A stretch of 64,000 bases of DNA, taken from contig NZ_JAGGQP010000007.1 of assembly GCF_018613235.1 (NCBI RefSeq), forward strand, positions 1 through 64,000, written 5' to 3'. Shown here piece after piece: positions 45,412 to 54,540 of the stretch (the stretch's first letter is position 1; every line of letters begins with the position of its first letter). The notes beneath the pieces are model-generated. The model did no database searches. It had not been told where the DNA came from and saw only the letters and a list, made by a program, of their open reading frames with translations. The DNA comes from Bacillus sp. ISL-41 (GTDB lineage: Bacteria; Bacillota; Bacilli; Bacillales; Cytobacillaceae). A program made the translations under genes and the position numbers.

Positions 45412-45800
45412 TGCCGGGATTCTTCTCCGCACTTGTTGCCACATTGATCACAGTTCCAATGATTGGCTACCTCACTGTGTTCATTATCAGTAAGCAAATT
45501 ACAGGCAACCATCGGCGTTCGGTCAATATGGCCCTTGACTTTAGCACCTTTTTGCTGGTACTGTCTGTCCATTTTTTGATCATCACCATCTGGAACAAAT
45601 CGTACCTATGGCTGATCCTGATCATCTTATTTGGGCTAGCGGCTATATTTGTTTTGATTCACTGGAAATATAAAGAGGAAATCTTGTTGCCGAAGGTTTT
45701 CAAGGGCTTTTGGCGCTTCAATTTCCTGCTTTTCTTTTCAGCCTACATCGTCCTCGTGTTATATGGTTTGTTCAAACGACTGACATTCCTGTTTGCTTAA
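45411..45800 (+). CDS. DUF3397 family membrane protein
   Basis: A 129-residue protein with four predicted membrane helices and a basic loop. The pattern matches DUF3397 proteins found between panE and bshC in Bacillaceae. The function is unknown. It overlaps the panE stop codon by one base and is followed by a terminator, so it forms a panE operon. Confidence 0.82.
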   Translation: MPGFFSALVATLITVPMIGYLTVFIISKQITGNHRRSVNMALDFSTFLLVLSVHFLIITIWNKSYLWLILIILFGLAAIFVLIHWKYKEEILLPKVFKGFWRFNFLLFFSAYIVLVLYGLFKRLTFLFA

Positions 45801-45805
45801 ACTAG

Positions 45806-45844
45806 TGTTGGACCGTCCTAATAGAGGGTCCAGCATTTTTTTTT
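45806..45844 (+). terminator. Terminator of panE-DUF3397
   Basis: 9-bp stem TGTTGGACC/GGTCCAGCA (one G-U pair), 12-base loop, long T-run. Confidence 0.85.
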
Positions 45845-45977
45845 AGCTTATCCTAATCTTGATTAAAAAAAATCTTGATTTTAGAAATTTCGAAAGGCAA
45901 AGTTTTTTTCTTTTCGATTCAAACAATGCTATACTCATAACAGTGAAAATTGCTTACGAGAAAGGAAGTACAAGTTA

Positions 45978-47612
45978 ATGGAGATGTTGAATCTCTCTCT
46001 TCCGGCTGCGAACCGGTTTGCGACAGATTATCTAACTGGAAGCCCTGGGCTGCAGAGCTTCTTTCATTATAATTTCAACGATAAAAACGCATATATCCAC
46101 CGCCTGGATGAATTGAAAAATAGAAGCTTTATGAGGCAGGAACTTGCAGACCATATCCAGTCCTTTATGTCCCGTTATGCGAATTCCGAAAAAATCACTG
46201 ATAATATCAATAAGCTGAGAAAAGAAAATAGCGTTGCTGTCATCGGAGGCCAGCAAGCCGGTATTCTGACTGGTCCGCTATATACAATCCATAAAGTGAT
46301 TTCAATTATCAAGCTTGCTGAGCAAAAAGGGGCTGAGCTTGGCGTTCCTGTCGTACCCGTATTCTGGATTGCCGGGGAAGACCATGACTATCAGGAAGTT
46401 AACCATGTGTATGTCATGAAGGACAATAAGCAGGAAAAGTGGGTTTATCCTGAAAAGAACCTGGAGAAAAAAATGATTTCAGAAGTGTGTATAAACAGGG
46501 ACCTTTGCTATTCCTGGGTTGAAGAAATCATCGAAACCTATGGAGAGACGAAGCACACGAAAGAGGTATTGGACTTTGCTCTTGAATCGTTGAGGACTGC
46601 TGAATCCTTCGTTGATTTTTTTGCAACCATCATTATGGAGCTATTCAAAGATTCAGGCTTGCTGATCGTAGATTCTGGAAATAAAGAGCTGCGCAGGCTT
46701 GAAAAAGACTATTTCATCAATCAAATCAAAAATCATCGTGAAATCACGTCTGCTGTTCTTGGCCAGCAGGAACGGACAGCTGGTGCTGGATTTGCGAATA
46801 TGATCGATATTAGCGAAAATGCAGCAAACCTTTTCTTTTACGATGAAAAAGTAAATGAGCGGATTTTGCTCCAGTTTGACCCACAAAGTGGAGGGTTTTC
46901 AGGTAAAAATGGAGAAGTCAGCTTCACATATGAAGAGCTGGTGGAGATTGCGAACGAATATCCTGAAAAGCTGAGCAATAATGTCGTTACTCGTCCGCTA
47001 ATGCAGGAGTGGCTGTTCCCAACGCTGGCGTTCATTGGCGGACCCGGGGAAATTGCCTATTGGGCTGAGCTGAAACTTGCTTTCGAACATTTTAGTCTAA
47101 AAATGCCGCCGCTTGTTCCAAGACTCAACATAACACTTCTCGAAAGGTCGATTGAGTCTGACCTTGAAGAACTGAACCTTGATTTGAAAGAGGTTTTAAT
47201 TTCTGGAACAAATGGTCATGAGCTGAAATTTATCGATTCTCTAAAGGATCGTGAAGTAGAAGAACTTTTCGAGAATGTAAAAACGATGCTGTCAGATCAA
47301 TATAAAGTCATCCGTGAAAAATCCAACGGAATCGACCCCGTATTGATGCCTATGCTCCAGAAGAACGAATCCATCCTGATTAAGCAGGTTGAATTCATGG
47401 AGGATAAAATCGTAGAGGCAATTTGCCGAAAGCATGACCATATTCTGCGCAAATTCACAAGAGTAGAAAATGCATTAAGGCCAGGCGGTTCACCTCAGGA
47501 AAGAGTCTGGAACCCATTCTACTATTTAAATAAGTTCGGATTGGATTTAATACCAGATTTACTAAAGATGGATTATGAATTCGATGGAACACATAAAATT
47601 ATTAAGCTTTAA
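45978..47612 (+). CDS. bshC: Bacillithiol biosynthesis cysteine-adding enzyme BshC
   Basis: Adds cysteine to glucosaminyl-malate in the final step of bacillithiol synthesis. 544 residues, the usual length (B. subtilis YllA). Motifs include VIGGQQAGILTGPLYTIHK (about 87-105), the PVFWIAGEDHDYQEVNH block (about 126-142) and FPTLAFIGGPGEIAYWAELK (about 346-365). The C-terminal half is coiled coil. The ATG has GAAAGGAAGTACAAGTTA upstream. Placed before mraZ, as in Bacillus. Confidence 0.95.
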   Translation: MEMLNLSLPAANRFATDYLTGSPGLQSFFHYNFNDKNAYIHRLDELKNRSFMRQELADHIQSFMSRYANSEKITDNINKLRKENSVAVIGGQQAGILTGPLYTIHKVISIIKLAEQKGAELGVPVVPVFWIAGEDHDYQEVNHVYVMKDNKQEKWVYPEKNLEKKMISEVCINRDLCYSWVEEIIETYGETKHTKEVLDFALESLRTAESFVDFFATIIMELFKDSGLLIVDSGNKELRRLEKDYFINQIKNHREITSAVLGQQERTAGAGFANMIDISENAANLFFYDEKVNERILLQFDPQSGGFSGKNGEVSFTYEELVEIANEYPEKLSNNVVTRPLMQEWLFPTLAFIGGPGEIAYWAELKLAFEHFSLKMPPLVPRLNITLLERSIESDLEELNLDLKEVLISGTNGHELKFIDSLKDREVEELFENVKTMLSDQYKVIREKSNGIDPVLMPMLQKNESILIKQVEFMEDKIVEAICRKHDHILRKFTRVENALRPGGSPQERVWNPFYYLNKFGLDLIPDLLKMDYEFDGTHKIIKL

Positions 47613-47616
47613 GTTT

Positions 47617-47646
47617 AAGCTTCATCCTTTGAGGATGGAGCTTTTC
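47617..47646 (+). terminator. Terminator of bshC
   Basis: Stem AAGCTTCATCC/GGATGGAGCTT with a 5-base loop and short T-tail. Confidence 0.65.
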
Positions 47647-47668
47647 TGTTTGAAAAGATAAACAACTC

Positions 47669-47930
47669 TACACTGCCCGAAAAGTAGCGAAAGGGTGAAT
47701 TACGGTAAAAGCAACGGCTTTGCATTGCCCGAAATGAAGTGGAAAGATGAAATATGGTAAAAGCTGCGCCTCTCCATTGCCCAAAATGAAATGAAAAGCG
47801 GGATTATGGTAAAAGCAACGGCTCTGCATTTGCCATAAAAGAAGTGAAAAGCTGGATTACGGTAAAAGGAGCCCCACTGCATTACCCAAAATGAAGAGAA
47901 ACGACGAGATACGGTAAAAGCAACTTTTTT
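47669..47930. repeat. 52-bp tandem repeat array, 5 diverged units, upstream of mraZ
   Basis: Units start at 47669, 47721, 47773, 47825 and 47878, so 52 or 53 bp apart. All carry TTGCC or TTACC near the start and GGTAAAA about 31 bp later, giving a hairpin spanning 36 nt (perfect in unit 5, TTACC/GGTAA; extended to TTTGCC/GGTAAA in unit 4). Units diverge at about a third of positions, unlike the array at 6172. No ORF is credible. It fills most of 47613-48059. Confidence 0.78.
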
Positions 47931-48059
47931 GAAATGAAAGAAATTGATGGAAATGAATATTACTAGAAGGATTTTAGGGGCGTGGGGAGAATAATTAAAA
48001 TAAGGTGGTGAAAAGTGGGGGAATGTGGTACATTGTATTTAGAAAGTGGGGGTAGTGGC

Positions 48060-48491
48060 ATGTTCATGGGTGAATACCATCATAATGTTGATAGCAAAGG
48101 CCGATTGATCATCCCTGCCAAGGTCCGTGAAAACCTGGGAGAAATGTTCATTCTTACCCGTGGACTTGACCAATGTTTATTTGGTTACCCCGTTTCTGAA
48201 TGGTCAGTGATTGAAGAAAAGCTTAAAGGACTTCCGCTGACTAAAAAAGATGCACGTGCATTTACCCGTTTTTTCTTTTCGGGTGCTACCGAGAGTGAAA
48301 TTGACAAGCAGGGGAGAGTAAATATTCCTTCCCCGCTGATGCAATACGCCAAGCTTGAGAAAGAATGTGTGATTTTAGGTGTTTCCAATCGAATTGAAAT
48401 TTGGAGCAAAGCCATCTGGGAAGAATATTTCGCAGAATCTGAGGAATCTTTTGCTGAAATTGCGGAAAATATGATTGGATTTGATATTTAA
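48060..48491 (+). CDS. mraZ: Transcriptional regulator MraZ
   Basis: A 143-residue DNA-binding protein of the MraZ/AbrB fold that autoregulates the division and cell wall cluster. Two SpoVT-AbrB half-domains are clear: [24 protein letters not shown] (about 4-27) and [21 protein letters not shown] (about 75-95), with [12 protein letters not shown] between them. I chose ATG at 48060 with GGGGGTAGTGG upstream, matching B. subtilis MraZ length; upstream in-frame codons are poorly conserved. First gene of the dcw cluster. Confidence 0.93.
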   Translation: MFMGEYHHNVDSKGRLIIPAKVRENLGEMFILTRGLDQCLFGYPVSEWSVIEEKLKGLPLTKKDARAFTRFFFSGATESEIDKQGRVNIPSPLMQYAKLEKECVILGVSNRIEIWSKAIWEEYFAESEESFAEIAENMIGFDI

Positions 48492-48548
48492 GGGTAACAT
48501 TATTCTGATATAATATTACCTGCTCCTCGATTGGAAAGGTGGATCATG

Positions 48549-49487
48549 ATGTTCAAACATACAACAGTTTTACTGGAAGAAACAGTAGACGGGCTAGATA
48601 TCAAGCCTGACGGTACATATGTGGATTGCACTCTCGGTGGCGCAGGCCACAGTGAATTAATTTTGTCCAAGCTTTCGGAAAAAGGAAAGCTATACGCATT
48701 TGACCAGGACGATATTGCAATTGCGAATGCAAAAGAGAAGCTTGCTGCTTATGGCGACAGGCTGACGATTATCAAGAGCAATTTCCTTTATTTACAGGAA
48801 GAGCTTGAAAAATTGGGTGTAACAGAAGTGGATGGAATTCTGTATGATTTGGGAGTTTCCTCACCGCAGCTGGATACACCGGAACGTGGCTTCAGTTATC
48901 ACCATGATGCTCCGCTTGATATGCGGATGGACCAGGATGCACCATTGTCCGCTTATGATGTGATTAATGAATGGCCATATGAAAAATTGGTCAAAATCTT
49001 TTTCCAGTATGGGGAAGAGAAGTTTTCAAAGCAAATTACCCGCAAGATTGAGGCAGCGAGGGAAAGTAAACCCATTGAAACAACTGGTGAACTTGTCGAA
49101 TTGATCAAGGATGCGATTCCTGCACCTGCAAGGAGAAAAGGCGGTCACCCGGCCAAACGAGTTTTTCAGGCAGTCAGGATTGCGGTTAATGATGAGCTTG
49201 GTGTATTTGAAAAATCGCTTGAGCAGGCAATCGATCTCCTGTCCGTTGGAGGTAGGATCAGCGTCATCACCTTCCACTCACTTGAAGACAGGATTTGCAA
49301 GGTAACCTTGAAAAAAGCGAGTGAAACACCTCCGCTTCCACCAGGCTTGCCGATCATACCTGAAGAATACCAGCCAAAATTGAAGCTGATTACAAGGAAG
49401 CCGATCCTTCCGTCAGAGGAAGAGCTGGAATTCAATAACCGGGCAAGATCCGCAAAGCTGCGCATCGCTGAAAAAGTAAAAAAATAA
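48549..49487 (+). CDS. rsmH: 16S rRNA (cytosine1402-N4)-methyltransferase RsmH
   Basis: SAM-dependent methyltransferase of 312 residues. Motifs: [16 protein letters not shown] (about 27-42), [20 protein letters not shown] (about 99-118) and the VISFHSLED-like [15 protein letters not shown] near 238-252. I chose the second of two adjacent ATGs (48549), giving [16 protein letters not shown] as in B. subtilis; the first ATG is too near the AAAGGTGG site. Followed by ftsL as in other firmicutes. Confidence 0.95.
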   Translation: MFKHTTVLLEETVDGLDIKPDGTYVDCTLGGAGHSELILSKLSEKGKLYAFDQDDIAIANAKEKLAAYGDRLTIIKSNFLYLQEELEKLGVTEVDGILYDLGVSSPQLDTPERGFSYHHDAPLDMRMDQDAPLSAYDVINEWPYEKLVKIFFQYGEEKFSKQITRKIEAARESKPIETTGELVELIKDAIPAPARRKGGHPAKRVFQAVRIAVNDELGVFEKSLEQAIDLLSVGGRISVITFHSLEDRICKVTLKKASETPPLPPGLPIIPEEYQPKLKLITRKPILPSEEELEFNNRARSAKLRIAEKVKK

Positions 49488-49527
49488 AAAAAAAAAATAT
49501 AAAATATAATTTTCAGGAGGGAAAATG

Positions 49528-49884
49528 ATGAGCAATCTGGCTAGAAAATTGCAGCAAGAACAGCAGCAGCGCACTGTTCAGGCACCGGCAAAAGCGCCGG
49601 CAAAACGCAATTCGATACTGACGCCCGGCGAAAAAATCCTGATGTTTGTTTTTGGGGCAATTGTTTGCTTCGGCGCGACATTCATGGTTTCAAAACAGGC
49701 AGCCATTTACGAAGTCAATAAAGAAATTCAAATCATTGAAGGCAGCATTCAGGAGCAGCAAAAGATTAACGGTGACCTTGAAGTCCAGATTAGCGAATTA
49801 AGTACCTATGAAAGAATCAAAAAGGTAACAGAGAAGCTCGGTTTAACATTGAACGAAGACAATGTTAAGGGTGTTGAAAACTGA
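49528..49884 (+). CDS. ftsL: Cell division protein FtsL
   Basis: A 118-residue single-pass protein with a Gln-rich cytoplasmic N-terminus, one helix (about 33-53) and an extracytoplasmic coiled coil (EVNKEIQIIEGSIQEQQKIN). FtsL forms the FtsL-DivIC-DivIB subcomplex of the septum. Two adjacent ATGs are possible; I used the second, 7 bases from AGGAGG. Its stop overlaps the pbpB start by one base (TGATG). Confidence 0.88.
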   Translation: MSNLARKLQQEQQQRTVQAPAKAPAKRNSILTPGEKILMFVFGAIVCFGATFMVSKQAAIYEVNKEIQIIEGSIQEQQKINGDLEVQISELSTYERIKKVTEKLGLTLNEDNVKGVEN

Positions 49885-52094
49885 TGATTAAGAAACAGCC
49901 AAATATGAATGCGGGAGCAGCGGTATTATTCGTAATATTCAGCCTGCTCTTTTTTATCTTGATTTTCAGGTTCGTAACGATCCAGGTTACGGGAGAAGTA
50001 CACGGGCAAGCCCTGGCTGCAAGGGCACAGCAAAAGTACACGAATGAAAAAGTAATCGAGGCGACCAGAGGAACGATCTTTGACCGCAAAGGTGAAGTGG
50101 TTGCGGAGGATACGACTGCCTACACGCTTGTGGCCATCCTAAACGATTCAGTAACAACGAATAAGAAGAAGCCGAAGCATGTAAGCGACCCTGCGAAGAC
50201 CGCGGCAGTGCTGGCAAAGTATATAGATATGAGCGAATCGGAGATATACAAACGACTGACCAAAGAAAAAGCATGGCAGGTTGAATTCGGAAAAGCCGGC
50301 CGCGATATTTCTCATCAGACCAAGCGGGAAATCGAAGAGGAGAAACTTCCTGGGATCACTTTTTTACGAGATTCAAAGAGGTTCTATCCGAACGGTGTAT
50401 TTTCATCTCATTTAGTCGGATTTGTAGAGAAGGAAGAAACAAAAGATAAGAAAACAGTTACTGCCGGTCAGCTGGGCATTGAAAAAACGCTTAATGACGA
50501 ATTGACTGGCAAGAACGGCTCTCTATCATTTGAAAGTGATTTATGGGGTTTTCTTTTACCTGATGGAGAAAAGAAAGTCACACCAGCCAAGGATGGAAGC
50601 AATATATTTTTAACGATTGATAAAAAAATCCAAACATTTGTGGAGGATGCCGTCGATCGTGTTGATGAGGAATATAAACCAAAGAAAATCATTGCGGTCG
50701 TCGCTGATCCGAAGACCGGAGATATCCTTGCAATGGCCCAGCGACCGAGCTTCCACCCGACGACAAGGGAAGGGCTGGATAATAGCTGGCATAATGAGGT
50801 GGTCGAAACACCGATCGAGCCAGGATCTACGATGAAGATTTTCACACTTGCTGCAGCAGTGGAGGAAAATAAATGGAATCCGAATGAACTCTATAAATCA
50901 GGTTCTTATAAAGTTACCGAAAATTCAAGAGCAATTCGCGACCATAACGGCAGTGGTTGGGGAACAATATCTTATTTGGAAGGCATCCAGCGTTCTTCTA
51001 ACGTAGCAGTTGCAAAGCTGGTAAATGAAAAAATCGGCACGGAAAAATTCCGTGAGTATTTGACTGATTTTGGCTTTGACCAACCTACGGGTATTGACCT
51101 TCCTAACGAGACATCTGGAACAATTGTCTATAAATGGCCGATTGAGAAAATTACGACTTCATATGGACAGGGAACCACAATCACGCCGATCCAGCTTATA
51201 CAGGCAGCCACAGCAGTAGCGAATGACGGGAAAATGATGAAACCGCGAGTGATTGATAAGATAGTCGATCCAAACACTGGTGATGTGATCAAGCAAGAGG
51301 CACCAAATTCTGTTGGCCAGCCTATATCTGCTGAAACTGCCAAGGCAGTTAGGGATGTTTTAGGGACTGTTGTCACTGGTGAGCATGGTACAGGGAAATC
51401 ATACGCAATCGATGGGTATGAGGTTGCCGGTAAAACAGGTACTGCGAACATAACAGCAAATGGCAGTTATTTAGATGGTGCAAGCGATTATCTGTTCTCA
51501 TTCCTTGGAATGGCACCAAAAGATGATCCAAAATTGATCGTCTATGTCGCAGTCCAGCAGCCGGAAATAGACCATTATTATAAAGGTTCTATTCCAACCT
51601 CCATGATTTTTAAATCAGTGATGAAAAGCAGCCTGCAATATTTAAATATTAAACCTGCCTCTGTGGAAAAGGCGGATTCCAGCCCGGTACCGGATGTAAC
51701 GGGTATGAGTGCCGCAGAAGCGAAGAGCTTGCTTGAATCCAAAGGGTTTGAAACAGTTGTTATCGGAGACGGAAACCAGGTGGAGGAGCAGTTGCCTAAG
51801 GCTGATATAATGGCACTCGAAGGTGAAAAAGTCTTTATCAGATCATCCGGAGTCATGACATACCCGGACATGACAGACTGGTCACTTAGAGATGTCATGA
51901 AGCTGGCGCAGATTGCAGAGATTAAGCTGAATAAAGCCGGCAGCGGTTACGTCACAAAGCAAAGCCTTAAGCCAGGAGTACCAATCAATGAAGGGGAGAA
52001 CCTGATTGTCGAGCTGGAAACCCCGCTTCAGCAATTTGAGAAATCATTAAAGACTGAGGAAGATAATGAAGAAACAGAGGAAGTGGGCGGATAA
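49884..52094 (+). CDS. pbpB: Penicillin-binding protein 2B (vegetative septal transpeptidase)
   Basis: A 736-residue class B PBP, the transpeptidase partner of FtsW in vegetative septation. Order: N-terminal helix (about 8-30), dimerisation domain (from about 60), transpeptidase domain, and two PASTA repeats (about 600-720, PDVTGMSAAEAKSLLESKGF and PDMTDWSLRDVMKL). Active-site motifs are intact: Ser315 in STMK, SSN near 371-373, and KTGT near 517-520. Starts ATG overlapping the ftsL stop. A strong terminator overlaps the C-terminal codons. Confidence 0.95.
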   Translation: MIKKQPNMNAGAAVLFVIFSLLFFILIFRFVTIQVTGEVHGQALAARAQQKYTNEKVIEATRGTIFDRKGEVVAEDTTAYTLVAILNDSVTTNKKKPKHVSDPAKTAAVLAKYIDMSESEIYKRLTKEKAWQVEFGKAGRDISHQTKREIEEEKLPGITFLRDSKRFYPNGVFSSHLVGFVEKEETKDKKTVTAGQLGIEKTLNDELTGKNGSLSFESDLWGFLLPDGEKKVTPAKDGSNIFLTIDKKIQTFVEDAVDRVDEEYKPKKIIAVVADPKTGDILAMAQRPSFHPTTREGLDNSWHNEVVETPIEPGSTMKIFTLAAAVEENKWNPNELYKSGSYKVTENSRAIRDHNGSGWGTISYLEGIQRSSNVAVAKLVNEKIGTEKFREYLTDFGFDQPTGIDLPNETSGTIVYKWPIEKITTSYGQGTTITPIQLIQAATAVANDGKMMKPRVIDKIVDPNTGDVIKQEAPNSVGQPISAETAKAVRDVLGTVVTGEHGTGKSYAIDGYEVAGKTGTANITANGSYLDGASDYLFSFLGMAPKDDPKLIVYVAVQQPEIDHYYKGSIPTSMIFKSVMKSSLQYLNIKPASVEKADSSPVPDVTGMSAAEAKSLLESKGFETVVIGDGNQVEEQLPKADIMALEGEKVFIRSSGVMTYPDMTDWSLRDVMKLAQIAEIKLNKAGSGYVTKQSLKPGVPINEGENLIVELETPLQQFEKSLKTEEDNEETEEVGG

Positions 52095-52112
52095 GCCCTT
52101 CCTCTGTTTTTT
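52072..52112 (+). terminator. Terminator overlapping the pbpB stop codon
   Basis: Strong hairpin AACAGAGGAAG-GGGC paired with GCCC-CCTCTGTT, followed by a T-run; the loop contains the pbpB stop codon. It separates mraZ-pbpB from spoVD. Confidence 0.85.
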
Positions 52113-52114
52113 TG

Positions 52115-52238
52115 TTTTGTCCGAAGTGTTATCAAGTTCGGACAAAACAGCATTCTTAGCTCCTCATTTTGTCTTAAGTCACACTGGGTTCGGACAAAAA
52201 TGCAGCCGAAGCTCTTCATTTTGTCAGAAGTGTCCCCC
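52115..52238. repeat. 52-bp tandem repeat array, 2 full plus 1 partial units, upstream of spoVD
   Basis: Units start at 52115, 52167 and 52219. Unit 1 has a perfect 11-bp stem TTTTGTCCGAA/TTCGGACAAAA spanning 33 nt and a 19-nt linker; unit 2 keeps TTTTGTC/GACAAAA; unit 3 is cut short. No ORF. The remaining 52239-52430 shows no gene and no sure promoter for spoVD. Confidence 0.8.
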
Positions 52239-52430
52239 CACCTTAGCACACCGAAGATTTCTGACATATCTAACTTATGCTGAAACATCCCTTCACGCTG
52301 TACCTGCACAAACCTCAGCTTGTCTCTACTTCTTGTTATATTTAAATTCGTACAAGCATATATTTGAACGAGTGTCTGAGAGTATCTTAGTCTACTATTG
52401 GAACGACTATAGGGGAGGTTTGTTCAATAT

Positions 52431-54344
52431 ATGCGTGTATCAAATGTGACGGTCAGAAAGAGGCTGGCGCTCGTTTTGGTAATCGGGATTTTGGTGTTTT
52501 TTATCATAGATGTCCGTCTTGGCTATGTGCAATTTATGCTAGGAGATTTCTTGACGGGAAAAGCAAAGGATTCATGGAGCAGGAATGTACCGTTTGAACC
52601 GCAGCGAGGGGAGATCACGGACAGGAACGGGATCGCGCTGGCAACGAATATTAGTGCGCCGACTGTTTACGTAGTGCCGCGCCAGGTAAAAGATCCTGAA
52701 GCAGCTGCAGAAGTATTGGCGAAAGCCCTAAATATGTCTAAGGAGAAGGCCTACCAACATATTACGAAAAAAGCAATGATTGAGAGAATTCCAGAGGGAA
52801 GGAAAATTTCTCATGAGAAGGCAAAGGAAATAAGGGCGCTGGATATCAAAGGTGTTTACATCGGCGAGGATTCAAAGCGTCATTATCCATACGGCAGCTA
52901 TCTATCCCATGTCCTCGGTTTTGCGGGAATTGATAATCAAGGATTGATGGGGCTTGAGCTCTATTATGATAAGGAATTGCAAGGGCAAAAGGGCTCGGTT
53001 CAATTTTATGCGGATGCCAAACAGCAGCGGATGAATAATATGGCGGATGACTATGAGCCGCCGGTGGACGGGCTGGATCTGAGGCTGACAATTGACAGCA
53101 GGGTACAGACCATCATAGAGAGGGAACTGGATATTGCCCAGGCTAAATACAATCCTGATGGCATTATTGCCATTGCCATGAATCCAAATAACGGTGAGAT
53201 CCTGGCAATGTCGAGCAGGCCGGACTTCGACCCGGCTAACTTCCGTAATGTCGCACCGGAGGTCTATAATCGTAACTTGCCGATATGGAGCACATATGAG
53301 CCAGGATCCACTTTTAAAATCGTAACCCTGGCAGCAGCCCTTCAGGAAGGTAAGGTCGATTTGGAAAAAGACCATTTTCACGATTCCGGTTCAGTAGAAG
53401 TAGCCGGGGCAAGGATACGCTGCTGGAAAAAGGGCGGACACGGCAGCCAATCCTTCCTTGAAGTTGTCGAGAATTCCTGCAACCCAGGGTTTGTCGAACT
53501 TGGGGACAGACTCGGAAAAGAAAAATTGTTCAAATATGTGAAGGATTTCGGTTTTGGTGAGAAAACAGGCATTGACCTTCAAGGGGAAGGTAAAGGAATC
53601 CTCTTCAACCTGGACAGAGTCGGTCCGATCGAACAGGCAACAACTGCTTTTGGGCAGGGTGTTTCAGTCACACCGATCCAGCAGGTTGCTGCGGTTTCAG
53701 CGGCAGTAAATGGTGGAATACTTTATACACCTTATATTGCTAAAGAGTTGATTGACCCTGTTACAGGGGAGGTTGTCATGAAGAAATCCCCGCAGGCTAA
53801 AAGAAGAGTAATCTCTGAAGAGACTTCAAAAGAGATAAGGCATGCGCTTGAAAGTGTCGTAGCTAAGGGTTCGGGTAAAAATGCTTATGTAGACTCTTAC
53901 AGGGTTGGCGGCAAAACTGGTACGGCCCAAAAGGCGAAGGATGGACGATATCTCGAAAATAACCATATCGTATCTTTCATAGGCTTTGCCCCTGCGGATG
54001 ACCCGCAAATTGTTATCTATGTAGCGGTAGATAACCCAAAAGGTACAGTGCAATTCGGTGGGGTAGTGGCAGCTCCTATCGTTGGCGATATGATGGAAGA
54101 CAGCCTGCGCGCGATGGAGGTTCCTCCACGAAAGGAACAGATTGAAAAAGAATTGACGTGGATGGATACGCCGATGGTGGAGGTCCCTGACCTGATTGGC
54201 TTAACAAAACAGGAACTCAGGCAGCAATTGATCAACTTCAAACTAGATATTGCAGGTGATGGGGAGAAAGTTGTTAAACAGCTTCCTTCACCAGGAGTGA
54301 AAATCAAGGAAGGGTCAACTATCAGGGTTTATATGAACGATTAA
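52431..54344 (+). CDS. spoVD: Sporulation-specific penicillin-binding protein SpoVD
   Basis: A 637-residue class B PBP that works with SpoVE in spore cortex synthesis. Order: N-terminal helix (about 13-33), dimerisation domain, transpeptidase domain and one PASTA repeat (about 580-637). Active-site motifs are intact: Ser293 in STFK, the SCN motif in VVENSCNPGF, and KTGTAQ. Only one PASTA repeat, unlike the two of PBP2B. The start ATG follows TAGGGGAGGTTTG. In B. subtilis spoVD has a mother-cell (sigma-E) promoter. Confidence 0.94.
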   Translation: MRVSNVTVRKRLALVLVIGILVFFIIDVRLGYVQFMLGDFLTGKAKDSWSRNVPFEPQRGEITDRNGIALATNISAPTVYVVPRQVKDPEAAAEVLAKALNMSKEKAYQHITKKAMIERIPEGRKISHEKAKEIRALDIKGVYIGEDSKRHYPYGSYLSHVLGFAGIDNQGLMGLELYYDKELQGQKGSVQFYADAKQQRMNNMADDYEPPVDGLDLRLTIDSRVQTIIERELDIAQAKYNPDGIIAIAMNPNNGEILAMSSRPDFDPANFRNVAPEVYNRNLPIWSTYEPGSTFKIVTLAAALQEGKVDLEKDHFHDSGSVEVAGARIRCWKKGGHGSQSFLEVVENSCNPGFVELGDRLGKEKLFKYVKDFGFGEKTGIDLQGEGKGILFNLDRVGPIEQATTAFGQGVSVTPIQQVAAVSAAVNGGILYTPYIAKELIDPVTGEVVMKKSPQAKRRVISEETSKEIRHALESVVAKGSGKNAYVDSYRVGGKTGTAQKAKDGRYLENNHIVSFIGFAPADDPQIVIYVAVDNPKGTVQFGGVVAAPIVGDMMEDSLRAMEVPPRKEQIEKELTWMDTPMVEVPDLIGLTKQELRQQLINFKLDIAGDGEKVVKQLPSPGVKIKEGSTIRVYMND

Positions 54345-54377
54345 CGAAGATATGCTAGAAACAATAGTGTAAGCGAG

Positions 54378-54413
54378 CAGGCGGCGGCAGGATTATCATC
54401 CGCCGCCTGTTTT
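54378..54413 (+). terminator. Terminator of spoVD
   Basis: Perfect 10-bp G/C-rich stem CAGGCGGCGG/CCGCCGCCTG with a 12-base loop and TTTT; an outer GCGAGC/GCTCGC pair can extend it. Confidence 0.82.
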
Positions 54414-54540
54414 AGGCTCGCGCATATTTCTGCACTTTACCACGTAAAAAGGGCTTGTTCTTTTCATCTCCACAATGGCTAATTTCAGCCTAATCATGTA
54501 AAATAAGAGTCGCCATGTTGTTTGAGAGGATTTGATATTT

